From Eleusine coracana subsp. coracana (Eukaryota; Streptophyta; Magnoliopsida; Poales; Poaceae), in the NCBI GenBank assembly GCA_032690845.1, contig CM064417.1:32804432-32868431 (forward strand): 64,000 nt of DNA, written 5' to 3'. Shown here one piece after another: positions 23,139 through 33,721 of the stretch; within the stretch, counting starts at the first letter, position 1, and every line of letters begins with the position of its first letter. The position numbers and the translations under genes were made by a program. The notes under the pieces were generated by a model, which saw only the letters and a program-made list of their open reading frames with translations, searched no databases and was not told the DNA's origin.

Positions 23139-23961
23139 TGATGTGAACAAGGGATCTTCCGAAAGGTTCAGATAATGTTGATTAAGGTGGAGGCGATACA
23201 CAAATCGATCCGGCTTTTGAACATCACATTCTGAATCCTGCAATCACAGCACAATGTTTCCTCTAGTTATCAACCAGTCTTGCATAGTTCACCTCGCCAA
23301 AAAGGCTTATCCTTACTTGCAAATCAAGAACACAAGAAAGCACAAAGAACAATGCAAATCAAATTTATTGGTATATAATGAATCTCACAAGTTGGAGTCT
23401 CACAAACTGCTGACATGACGAAACTATTCTCAATAGAATAATCTGAGCAAAACTCAAACCCTCTTGAAGCAGTGATGGCTGTATATGAGGTTCCTAGGGT
23501 CAAGCAAGACCCCCTGGACGCAGTTGGTGTCATAGCACCAGGACAGATTCTTAACATCGTCTTATTTTGATATGAGGCATGTTCTATTGGAAAGGTATTC
23601 TTGTTATTTTTCCAGACATATATAGAACATTCCAATTGGAGCATGTATGCGTTTTGAGCATCCAATTTAGTGCTACCTACTCCTCGACTTTGAGTCGGAG
23701 TCGAGATTGACATTATTTGAGTCTTGATCTTGGCTTGGACGTCCTTGCTGGCCCATCACACCTCCAATCACCTCTCCAATTATCTCATCATCACCTTCAT
23801 GGTTTCTAATAATAATTAATTTATTAGATAGAAATCTATTCTTAAAACTACAGAAATAAAATATCAAAAATGAGTTCACCTGAAAATTCAATAGTCGTGG
23901 ATGAACTTGCATCTTAGTTGGAGGAATGTTGTGTGTATCCATAGTACTGATGTCCTCATCA
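23139..23961 (-). repeat. Solo LTR of the gypsy family, with coding cassette
   Basis: On the minus strand it starts TGATGAGGACATCA (23961 down) and ends TTCACATCA (23139), giving TGATG/CATCA terminal inverted repeats. The first third encodes MDTHNIPPTKMQVHP and onward, homologous to the integrase-frame tail. The rest matches the LTR text at 40582-40952 (for example CAAATCGATCCGG). No internal region adjoins it on either side. No 5-bp target duplication was evident (CCACT against TAAGA). Confidence 0.7.
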
Positions 23962-24517
23962 TAAGATATCTATTCTTTAATTAATAATTGCTTCAGTGAA
24001 TAGGATTGTATAATCTCTTTTTTCTGTGTGTGAAACAACTGTACCCTTCTGATGCATAGTCAAACAATTTCAATGTTCTGTTGTCACACAAATGATTCGA
24101 CGCTCGCTTCACATGTTATGCCTCGTCCGCTTAATCTATCACAGCTTCGTCCTCCCTCAAGGATGAGTTGTGTCAATGTTCTGCATCTGCTAGTGCTTGC
24201 ACTGACCTAGGAAGACCTTACTTGGCATTGCTATATCTAGTTTTAGTAGTGTTGCCAGTGAAGTACAAATAATCGATGCCAATACCATGCACTTGAGCAT
24301 CAAGATTATGACAAGTACATCAACATTTGGAGTGAAAAGGAGTGAGAGAGGAAGTACAACGAGAGATGCAGTGGGCATGCGACACTAGATGGAGGAAGGT
24401 ATTGGGCATGTGGGACAGGGAAGGAATGGGAAGCTCGCTGGGATGCGGAAACCACCTAGATGAATGAGACACGTGATGCAAGGCTCACTTATCGGCGCCG
24501 AAATTAGAGGGAGTGAC
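23962..24517. other. Stretch without recognised gene
   Basis: Low-complexity and mixed text between two isolated LTRs. Short open frames on both strands carry no recognisable motif. Confidence 0.4.
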
Positions 24518-25650
24518 TGAAAGTTGACTAGAGGGGTGGGGTGGTGAATAGGCAACTTGTATTTAGACCTGAAATTCACTTTTAAAAGAACAAGTTAAAT
24601 AACTGACAGAACTTCCGTTCACGATGAAACTTCTATCATGGACAGAACTTCCTTTGTGGACAGAACTTCCTTCGCTGAAAGAACTTTTGTTGCACATAGA
24701 TGTTCAGTGATAACCAGTGAATCTCAAATCAAAGTGTGGAATTTAACGGGGAACTTACAAATCCACATCAATATAAATGAAGCTAGTGAGTTGAGGTATC
24801 AAATCCCTGCAGGGGTTAGCTTACAATACAATATGCAAGTAGATTGAGCAATATATATCAATAAAGCAAGAACAACAAGAGAGACATGGGATTTGTTTAC
24901 CGGACTGAGGTTCCAACGTCTCCGGTGAGGAGCTCACTAAGAGCTGGGTCTTTCTAAACCCTTGTCCTCACCAAGCAATCCCTAAGATTGAGCTTGGCTT
25001 TCTTCTTCTCCTTGATTCTTTCCTTGCGGACATGGATCATGACCTTCACAAACTTTCCAAGTCTCACCACAATGCTTGGGAGCTCACCCAGCAACACCTA
25101 GCAGTCTAGGGGATTGAATTCTCAAGAGTAACAAGTGAAGATTGAAAACTTGCTTGCAAGGGATGTGCTTAAGGGATGGGCTTGATGCTTTCAAGCTTGG
25201 ATGTATGAATCACTCTCACAAATGGACTACAATCTCAATGGAAGTGGGAGAGAGGAGATTTTTGAAGCTTGTTGAAATGGTTGATTTTTGCAAATGCACC
25301 AGCAACCTCTCTCGGGGTGGGAGAGGTCTATTTAGAGTGGAGCTCCAAAATGAGCCGTTGGAGTGGAAATACGCAGAGAGAAAAGGAACTTTCGGGGAGA
25401 ACAGAACTTCCCTCGACCCTTGAAGACTTGTGTCCAGAACCAAGTTCCCAAGGACGGAACTTCCCTCGAGCCCAAGGAGCCACTGTCCATAGACAATGTT
25501 CCCAGGACGGTACTTCTGTCAAGCTCAGTGAGCCACTATCCAGGGACACTGTTCCCAGGTTAGAATAATTTCTGTCTGAGACAAAAAATTCATCGATCTC
25601 AGGGAGTCACTATCCAGGAACAATGTTCCTAGGACGGAACTTCCATCAGA
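24518..25650 (-). repeat. Isolated LTR with GGAACTTCC-type word array
   Basis: Read on the minus strand the text has a TATA-like word (ctaaatag near 25330), a leader, GGTGAGGACAAGGGTTTAG, AGACCCAGCTCTTAGTGAG, and an end in CCTCTAGTCAACTTTCA at 24518. This is the familiar R-U5 style of a grass LTR. The U3 part (25380-25650) contains about three tandem copies of a roughly 50-60 base unit built around CGGAACTTCC and CACTGTCC. More GACAGAACTTCC words occur at 24605-24690. No tRNA primer site follows the end, so it is a solo or truncated LTR; the U3 start is approximate. Confidence 0.6.
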
Positions 25651-26339
25651 CTCAAGAGAAGTTAGTTGATTTTGGAGTTTGGCTATTTGCTGCTTTTGTT
25701 TGGGTTTCATCCAAGAGAATTTTTGTGGTTGCTTAAGTATAAAGAACCTTGCATGATAGTTGAGCATTCCTAGACTCAAAAATAAATTAAAAACTAGACT
25801 ATACATGTCTTTTGAGTCCTTCATCTTTTCTTCTTTTGTTAAGGGACCAAACATCTTACATTGTGGGCAATTAAAAACTTTGATATACTGTTCATGCACT
25901 TCATAACATATTAGAACATCTAATTGTTTGTCAATATTCACCAAAACCCTTCCGAGAGTCCTAGATGCATCTTCAATGACAAACCTCCACCACCCCTATT
26001 CACCACCAACTGCTGTTTTTAAGTATGGTAGAGATATATTCAGTCTCAGTTATTCATGATTCATTGAACAAAGGGATGAACCTAAAATTTTATAACAGCC
26101 ACATTGGGGAAAGTACTACAGTTATTTAGATGAACTAGCAGGTTAACTTGAGTCTTGATAACCTATTATGTAGAGTAGCCCGTATTTTGATGAACATTCC
26201 CTCTCCTTTCATCCAACAGAAAACATATAATAGGACACGGATCAGGTAGAGTTTGTTGCAATTCTCTCACCCACAGCATTGACCTTACAAAAATAGCATC
26301 ATTATGCTGAACAACTTGTAATGCCATATGCTAACAAGA
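25651..26339. other. Stretch without recognised gene
   Basis: A minus-strand open frame (25944-25525) reads RVLVNIDKQLDVLICYE and FNCPQCKMF near its start. The C-x2-C pair is the only motif and I cannot assign it. Its C-terminal part runs into the LTR and is unlikely to be real coding. The remainder is AT-rich. Confidence 0.3.
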
Positions 26340-27990
26340 AAACTACTTACACATACGTATAGATGCGATGGGAGAATATATCTTGCGATACGATCATTAT
26401 ACGACCGATGCGACTACTTCTATTTTACAATATATGTGTAGTACATATGTAGCCAGCAGTCTTGTTTAATCAAAGCGGTGATCTTTTATTATCCTATTAC
26501 AACTGCAACATAAAATGATTCAAAATAACTTGCAGATTGGCTCAAGATAACATTAATAATGAAGGTAATAATATCTCTTTGATTGATCAACCAATGGAAA
26601 ATATATATGAGGACGCTCATAAGTTTGTCTTGAACCATTCCAAAGTTGTCAGATAATAAGCATTTTCTTCAAACCCCATGAGTTTGTCTTGAACCAAATA
26701 ATCACTGTTACGTGGTTAATGTGACATGAAATGCATAATCAACTATATTAACAAAATAATGAAACCATACTCGAGGCCGTGCCAATAGTCAACTCTGTTA
26801 CTAACAAGAAAATGTGTCATTGCGAATGAAGTGTCTCTGCCATGCGCCTCTGTGGATGAATTTAACCATACCATTTGCATCCAATATCTGGGTTTAATAC
26901 AACGTGGACCCACTATAAAATTTCCTTGATTCATAAATAAAAGATAGTGGCCATGATTTTGTTCTGAGGGAGAAACAGACAAAGTCATTTTTCTTGTAGT
27001 AAAATTGACGTTTTTCTAACTTTGAAAGAGTAGTTTACATAACCCTTATTCAATTTCATCTTCATTCTTGGTAAAAAAAAACAACGTAGATTTGTTATAG
27101 ATCCACGCATTTAATTACGCTCGTCCAGTTTCAATTTCTCAGTCTTCTTTGGTAACAAGGCGACCATGATAATTGATAGGTGTGGTGGGAGAATATCTCT
27201 TTCGATACGATCATTATACGACCCATGCGACTACGTCCATGTTACTGTATATGTAGCACAACTCCAATATAATGTGATTCAAAGCAACTAGAAGATTCCC
27301 TCAAGATTTAACATTTATAATGAAGGTAATAATATCCTTTCGATTGACCAACCAATGGAAAATATATAATAGGACTCCCATCAGGATAAGCAGGAGCAAA
27401 CTTGTTGTTTGATAATAAGCAATTGCTTCAACACCCCATAAGGTTATCTTGAACCAAATAATCACTGTTACATGATTAATGTGACAAGAAATGCATAGTC
27501 AACTATATTAAATAAAATTAACTAAACCATACTCAAGGCTGCATCAAAAATAAGCTGTCGCCAATAAGAACATGTGCCTTTGCAGAGTGTCTCAGCGACG
27601 CGTCACTGCGGACGGAGTTTATCATATTATTTGCACCCTGTATATGCATTTAACATAATTTACATGGACAGAGTATTCCCTTGTTAATAAACAGAAGAGT
27701 GGCTATGGAACAACAATGTGTACGCCGCAGTCTGTCCATTTTTCAACCTCTATCACTATTCTTCATTATCTTCTTTGGGAACACGACAATATTGACTTTA
27801 ACAAGTCACATTATAACAGAGCCACACTGATTTAGCACCAGAAATGTCGGTACTTGCTGATAAAAATCTGTATAAGGAAAGTAATATCAATTTCAACTTG
27901 GACCCTCCTTTTGTTTGACCCAATGGAGGAAACCATATAATAGGACGGACGGCCACAATCAGGTATGCAGGAGAAACAACTTGGCATTGC
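26340..27990. repeat. Degenerate tandem duplication, unit about 760-820 bases
   Basis: The phrases GGGAGAATAT, GATACGATCATTATACGACC, CCAATGGAAAATATAT, AATAATCACTGTTAC and ATGCATA-TCAACTATATTAA occur in the same order in 26370-27000 and again in 27185-27730. Phrase spacing falls from 817 to 761 bases, showing indels. Shorter pieces of the unit (ATATAATAGGAC with ATCAGG) recur at about 26228 and 27935, so three or four copies may once have existed. No open frame is conserved between copies; the function, if any, is unknown. Confidence 0.65.
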
Positions 27991-27999
27991 AAGTGTCTA

Positions 28000-29400
28000 C
28001 ACAGCAGCATATGGAAACCTTAATCAATTCATGAACCTACGCACCGGAGAAGGATTAAGTTGGCAAAAATGGCATCTTTTAATGAATATGCTTGCCCCAA
28101 GAACGACGGTTGGGAGTTCAAATAAAAAAAGAACAATGTTGCTATATGTAACCACCCAGTAGGGATGGATGATTGGGTTGCTATTTTTAAGTGCGTGGAA
28201 TTATCATACAACTAAGCTTAATCGCATACCTACTTGGTGACGAGCTCACTAGTAAACTTGTCTACGATCGTTCTGCAACAAATTCAAATCATGCATTTAG
28301 GATTATGCAAATAATAATGTTTTGCTCAAGTGCTTGTTTGGAACAAATGAAAACTGTCTAAGTTGGTCATAATTACCAAATATAAAATCACCTAAGCAGT
28401 TAGAATTATACCTCTGATCGAGAACTTGATGTAGAATACAAGTTGCATCAGAATTCTGTGGATAGAATCTCCATTGTTACACTACCCATTGGCCTTGGAT
28501 GATCACCAACCACTTTTTGCACTGTATATGCACAAAACATCAGTTTTCATGCAAACTTCATCGCACTTTTTTCAGTGTTTGCAGATAAAAAAATCAAATC
28601 CATCCAGTGTCAGTTCACATTCTTCATTGCAGATGAAGCAGCTGTTGCTTTGTAACAGTCACTGCACGCTTGCCACGCTGATTGAAATCATCGAATAGGT
28701 TCGGTTTGCGATAACTAATAATTTGGTGTTACTATATCTTTGTCTTTTTTGACTCATAGATAGAAACTTTATGTTGGGGTCTTGTGAACGAGAAAATACA
28801 ATCCTAAATGCGCATGATCAAATAAATTAGCGTCGATATCTCTGCAACTTAATTATTCTTATAACTAGAATTTTCTTTTTTCTCTAATTAACCTGAGAAT
28901 TTCGTGGTCTTGAAAGCGAACGTGGTGGCTCCTTTTTCTCTTTAAATAAGACGATAATAGATCTCTGATTTGAAAAGTATTGTGTTCTAGAGCTTAGAAC
29001 AGAGTTTTGATTTTTCCATGACGAGTCTAGCACAGAGATTGAAGAGGCATTTTAACATTTGCCTAAAACTAAGAGGGACGAAGTTAGTCTGTAGAGGACT
29101 ATAATAAGTCTTTTCCCATGTTGTAGCGATCATGGATATTGTTGATTGAATGATAAAAGCAGCGTTTTATACCAATTTTCTGTATTGATACCAGAGAACA
29201 GTGTACTGCGCCTGTACTGCTGTGTTCAATTCGAAAAAAAAAAGTGTACTGTTTCCAGGTGTATTAATTATTATTACGAAGTTGTCCCGTGCAGTTGGCG
29301 AAACAGCAGACTTGGCATTATCAGTATGACCATCAAAGAAAAATCGACAATTATTGAGCTATATTTATCAACTCACCGGTCCTATACGGTGTAGATTTCT
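28000..29400. other. Intergenic stretch upstream of the transporter gene
   Basis: No recognisable coding region or RNA gene was seen. It includes AT-rich text and a purine run (29237-29250). The distal promoter of the gene at 29515 presumably lies here, but no specific site can be named. Confidence 0.4.
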
Positions 29401-29418
29401 GCTAATTGGGCTTAGCTT

Positions 29419-29426
29419 ATATATAT
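29419..29426 (+). promoter_or_regulatory. TATA box of the transporter gene
   Basis: TATATATA sits about 90 bases upstream of the start codon at 29515. With initiation about 30 bases downstream, the 5' untranslated leader would be roughly 60 bases. The sequence around the ATG (GCGATGGC) is a favourable plant start context with G at +4. Confidence 0.6.
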
Positions 29427-29514
29427 TGCACGACGGCAGAGGCAGCAGGGGCACACCAAACAAGCTAAGCAAGCTCAATCGAGTCCGTGGGATCGAGCAT
29501 AACAGCAAGCAGCG

Positions 29515-31425
29515 ATGGCTCTTCCGTCCGGCATTGGTGGCGCCGGCGGCAATGTGTTGACGGCGCAGTTTGCACGGCAGGTGGTGCTGGGGCGATGGTT
29601 CATGTCATTCGCATCCATGCTCATCTTGTCAGTGTCAGGGGCTACGCTCATCTTCGGCATGTACTCCAAGGAGCTCAAGTCGTCGCTGGGCTACGACCAG
29701 CGCACGTTGAACACGCTGGCCTTCTTCAAGGACCTGGGCTACAACGTGGGCATCCTGGCGGGGCTGATCAACGAGGTCACGCCGCCCTGGTTCGGACTTG
29801 CCATCGGAGCCTTGCTGAACCTGGGCGGCTACCTGATGATCTACCTCGCCATCGAGGGCCGCACGGCGCGCCCGCCCGTGTGGCTCATGTGCATCTACAT
29901 CTGCGTGGGCACCAACTCGCAGTCCTTCACCAACACGTGCGCGCTCGTCACGGCCGTGAAGAACTTCCCCGAGAGCCGCGGCATCGTGCTGGGCCTGCTC
30001 AAGAGCTTCACGGGCATCAGCGGCGCCATCTTCGCGCAGATCTACCTCGCCATCTACGGCGACAACGCCAGGTCGCTCGTGCTGCTCATCGCCTGGCTCC
30101 CCGTCGTCGTGTCGGCCCTGTTTGGCCACACCGTCCGCATCATGCCGTACACGAGCCGACCCGGGAACGGCAAGGTCCGCAGCTCGGCGGAGACCACGAA
30201 TGAGGGGTTCTACCACTTTTTATACATTTCCATCGCGCTAGCGGCATACCTCCTCGTCATGATCGTCGTGCAGAAGCAGACTCACTTCTCGCACGCCGCC
30301 TATGCGGCTTCTGCTGCGGGGCTCCTTCTGCTCCTCTTCCTGCCCCTAATTGTTGTTGTCAGGCAGGAGTACAGGATCCTTAAAGAGCTTGAAGAAACTC
30401 TCCGTGAGCCCCCTACTTTAACCATCGAGGAGCCACCAACTGCAGCACTGCAAATGACACAAGGAACCGGAGCCATTGATGATGATGATGAAAACGCGGC
30501 AGTAGTACTATCAAAGCAGGAGCCAGCGTCATCGTCATCGTGCCTTGGCTCGTGCTTGAAGAAAATGTTCACCCCACCGGCACGTGGAGAGGACTACACC
30601 ATCCTGCAAGCATTGGTGAGCATCGACATGCTGCTGCTGTTTCTGGCAACCATCTGCGGCGCGGGTGCCACGCTGACGGCGATCGACAACATGGGCCAGA
30701 TCGGGCAGTCACTGGGTTACCCGTCCAACACCATCAACACCTTCGTCTCCCTCATCAGCATCTGGAACTACGCGGGGCGCGTGGCCTCCGGGTTCGCGTC
30801 GGAGGTGCTGCTCTCCCGGTACCGGTTCCCTCGCCCGCTGATGGTCACGGCCGTGCTCCTGCTCTCCTGCGTGGGCCACCTCCTCATCGCCTTCGGCGTG
30901 CCGCAGTCGCTCTACGTGGCGTCCATGCTCACGGGCTTCTGCTTCGGCGCGCTCTGGCCGCTGGTATACGCCATCATCTCCGAGATCTTCGGGCTCAAGT
31001 ACTACTCCACGCTCTACAACTTCGGCACGGCGGCCAGCCCCATCGGCGCCTACCTTCTCAACGTGCTTGTAGCCGGGCACCTCTACGACGTCCAGGCCGC
31101 GAAGCAGCACGGCGGGACGCTGGCCGGAGGCGACAAGACGTGCATCGGGGTGGACTGCTTCAACAAGTCGTTCATTATCATCACGGGCGCCACTATGGTG
31201 GGAGTGCTTGTGTCGCTCGTGCTCGTGTGGAGGACCAGGAACTTCTACAAGGGAGACATCTACGCTAGGTTCCGGGACAACGCCGACGCCAATGAAGACC
31301 GCCGCCTGATTCATACAAGCAGCAACGACTCCGTTATTCCTAAAGCCGAGGAGGAGTCAACAGGGGATGATAATGCGCGTCAAGGCCCCAAACGACGAGG
31401 AGGGGCGCATGTACATGCTGCGTAG
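29515..31425 (+). CDS. Nodulin-like / NFD4-like major facilitator membrane protein
   Basis: This is an intact single exon of 636 residues and the only clearly functional protein gene in the window. Residues 27-52 carry GRWFMSFASML and SGATLIFGMYS, and residues 135-176 carry SQSFTNTCALVTAVKNFP and RGIVLGLLKSFTGISGAIFAQ. Both are hallmarks of the plant nodulin-like MFS family that includes Arabidopsis NFD4. About twelve hydrophobic segments are visible, in two halves (about 27-280 and 362-572). A hydrophilic central loop (285-360) has an acidic DDDDE run and a Ser run. The C-terminal tail is polar. The protein is expected in a cellular membrane; the substrate is unknown for most members. Coding sequence is very GC-rich, unlike the flanks, and this generates long shadow frames on both strands. 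The start is supported by its context and by the family's short N-terminus. Confidence 0.93.
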   Translation: MALPSGIGGAGGNVLTAQFARQVVLGRWFMSFASMLILSVSGATLIFGMYSKELKSSLGYDQRTLNTLAFFKDLGYNVGILAGLINEVTPPWFGLAIGALLNLGGYLMIYLAIEGRTARPPVWLMCIYICVGTNSQSFTNTCALVTAVKNFPESRGIVLGLLKSFTGISGAIFAQIYLAIYGDNARSLVLLIAWLPVVVSALFGHTVRIMPYTSRPGNGKVRSSAETTNEGFYHFLYISIALAAYLLVMIVVQKQTHFSHAAYAASAAGLLLLLFLPLIVVVRQEYRILKELEETLREPPTLTIEEPPTAALQMTQGTGAIDDDDENAAVVLSKQEPASSSSCLGSCLKKMFTPPARGEDYTILQALVSIDMLLLFLATICGAGATLTAIDNMGQIGQSLGYPSNTINTFVSLISIWNYAGRVASGFASEVLLSRYRFPRPLMVTAVLLLSCVGHLLIAFGVPQSLYVASMLTGFCFGALWPLVYAIISEIFGLKYYSTLYNFGTAASPIGAYLLNVLVAGHLYDVQAAKQHGGTLAGGDKTCIGVDCFNKSFIIITGATMVGVLVSLVLVWRTRNFYKGDIYARFRDNADANEDRRLIHTSSNDSVIPKAEEESTGDDNARQGPKRRGGAHVHAA

Positions 31426-33721
31426 CAACAAGCTGTGTTAATTACGCCCGCGCCTGCAATTATCTGCCTATATACTAGCAAAGTTGGCGCATTCCTCTAC
31501 CGTGGGTAACGTGAAGGTTTCTTCTATCGGAGTTGTAATACGTATCAATTTTTTTTAAGTCATGTTCTCAAGAAGCACTCACACAAAAAAATATAGCACT
31601 ACCACCACATTTCTAATACAACTAGCAAAGTGTTCGTGCCTTGCTACGGGATTTAAAAAAAAGAATAATTATATAGACATCTAATTTGTTTTTAACAAAT
31701 AGGTAGAGGACATTGCAAAACGTTCTTTCACAACAGTTTCGAAAGGGAGAATTTAGAGAGCAGAAGCTTTTGGTCACAAGAGTTTTAGTATTGAGAATTT
31801 ACACATTGCAATTGAGTTTCAGATTGTGAGAGTTCACATGAAGCAGGGAGTGATTCTGCCCTTCCTCATCAGCCCAAGTTTTGTTTAAAAAGAAACAAAT
31901 TAATAGAACAACCACTCGATCGGTAATTCATCAAAGATTTGCAACCCAAAAAATAAGTTCAACAGTTGTATCACACAAATTTGTTTGTCTAGAATTTTAT
32001 GAAATAACCACTAATAGTAGAGTGTGTAGATCATTATTGTTATATATCAAAAGAAACAAAAGAACTTACCATAATCTTATCTGTAGCAAGAAAAACATCC
32101 AGAAAATATCAGTTTTCCTTAAAGCGATATAGGTCTGAGTGGACAGAAAAATTAATAAACTGTAGGTTTTGACTCTGTAACTGAGAACACCACTTAATGT
32201 AGAACAATTTCTGTTTGTATTAACACATTGCACATAAAAAGCAATTGACACAGGCATCATTCTAAGCCCGGTAAACAGAATGTTGTGGGATGCAAGACTC
32301 ACAGATAGTTCACACTAAAGCAGGACTAAAGTAATGAACAAATGAAGTGGAATTTCATGTGCAAAGAGAGCAGAATAACATGATCATTGTAAGACCATTC
32401 TTTACTCTGAGGCCACGTAGCTGACAGTGGCCTGATCGCTGGTTTGAACGCTAGCTACCCTGCTCACCGATATGGTCAGGTTAGGCCTGCATTTTAGTTT
32501 ATGAATTTCAGAATAGCTTATGAACTGACAGTGAACGTAGTTCGATCAACAACAAATACTGATCTTATAGGAAACCAAAAAACTCAGCACACATCTGAAA
32601 CTAAAAGTACAAGCCTCCTTCTGTTTGACAATGCAAGCGAAATTAACTAATGGAGAAAAGGGTAAACTGTCATCTGTTTTGGCATTGATTGCCGCTGGCG
32701 TTCAACTGTGTGATGAAACTTTTTTACGTTAGGCTTAAGAAATTAGCAAGATGAAGTAGTGAGGCATTATGCTGATGGCTTTGTGGCTAAGGCACGAAAA
32801 AGACAAAAGCATAGGCGATTGGCGATAGTAATATTAAATCAAGTGATGGCGAGCCTGGTGCTTGACGGAAGGGCGTATGTCCGATGCTCAATAATGATGA
32901 TGAAGAAGCAGTTTTGCTGCTGTTCATGCACGACAGTGTATGCAACACAACATGGTGCAATCGACATGACTGACTGCAGCTGAATGCGACAGCATGGAGA
33001 TAGCAGCGATTAGCAATGGCTGCATCAGCCTATATCACGGATCAAGTGGCACAACACTCTATGTTGATCGCGCCTTCCACACGCGAGCTACAGCACACCC
33101 AAACAAACATGATCGATGCCCTGGTGGAGATGCACTAATGACCGTTCACGACTCCGCGTTGACGATCACAAGGGAAGGTACCACAACCGACGGCATCGCA
33201 GCCCACTGTATAGGAGATTAAGGTTCAAGATGATATATGGGCATGCGGGCATTCGATCACGTTGATTAGGATGAGACAGCGCCAGGGGCGTACAGTGTGA
33301 CAAAAAGACGACGACGCTATCTTTTTCAACTTTACAACACCATACCAAATTGTGTTCAATACTAACCATGTTTAGGAAATTTACAGCCGACGACACCACC
33401 AAAATAGGTGGTGGGCGGACACCACTTGAACGCAAGATGACGGATGGCTTCACACCGATATTATTAGAGACACAGAAGAGGTGCAATGTAACAGCTTATG
33501 CAACACCGTGTTGTATTTTTTCATCATGCAACACCATATGAATGTGTTCATCTCTTTTAATTAAGTGTAGAGACGGAACGACATGAGAATGCATGCATAA
33601 TATGTGTTTTAGTTAAGAGTAAAGATTATGTCATATATTTCTAACTTTGATGTCTGGACTTGTCATGTTCATTGTGTTCTTAAATTATATTGTTGGTATG
33701 GATTCTGGGAGTGCAAACAAT
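31426..33721. other. Intergenic stretch downstream of the transporter gene
   Basis: The 3' untranslated region of the transporter gene probably lies in the first 100-150 bases, but no single polyadenylation signal stands out. Apart from a candidate Helitron terminus near 31622, I see no gene. Short frames at 32759-33221 and 33486-33166 lack motifs. Confidence 0.4.
31622..31652 (-). mobile_element. Candidate Helitron 3' terminus
   Basis: On the minus strand the text reads CCCGTAGCAAGGCACG, then CACTTTG and CTAG, followed by T. Grass Helitrons commonly end with a CCCGTAGCAA-GCACGGG-type hairpin and CTAG, inserted before T. The matching 5' TC terminus at higher coordinates was not found with confidence; an A/TC junction near 32030 is possible. 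This is a remnant at best. Confidence 0.35.

Noticed and set aside
26743..26988. 81-residue minus-strand frame in the first tandem unit
   Set aside because: The corresponding frame in the second unit is broken and the peptide is not conserved between units, so coding is not supported.
29487..31314. Long frames on both strands overlapping the transporter gene (29487-30203 +, 29635-30216 -, 30540-31268 +, 30709-31314 -)
   Set aside because: They lie entirely within the GC-rich transporter coding region, have His/Arg/Ala-heavy composition typical of shifted GC-rich frames, and show no domain. They are shadows.
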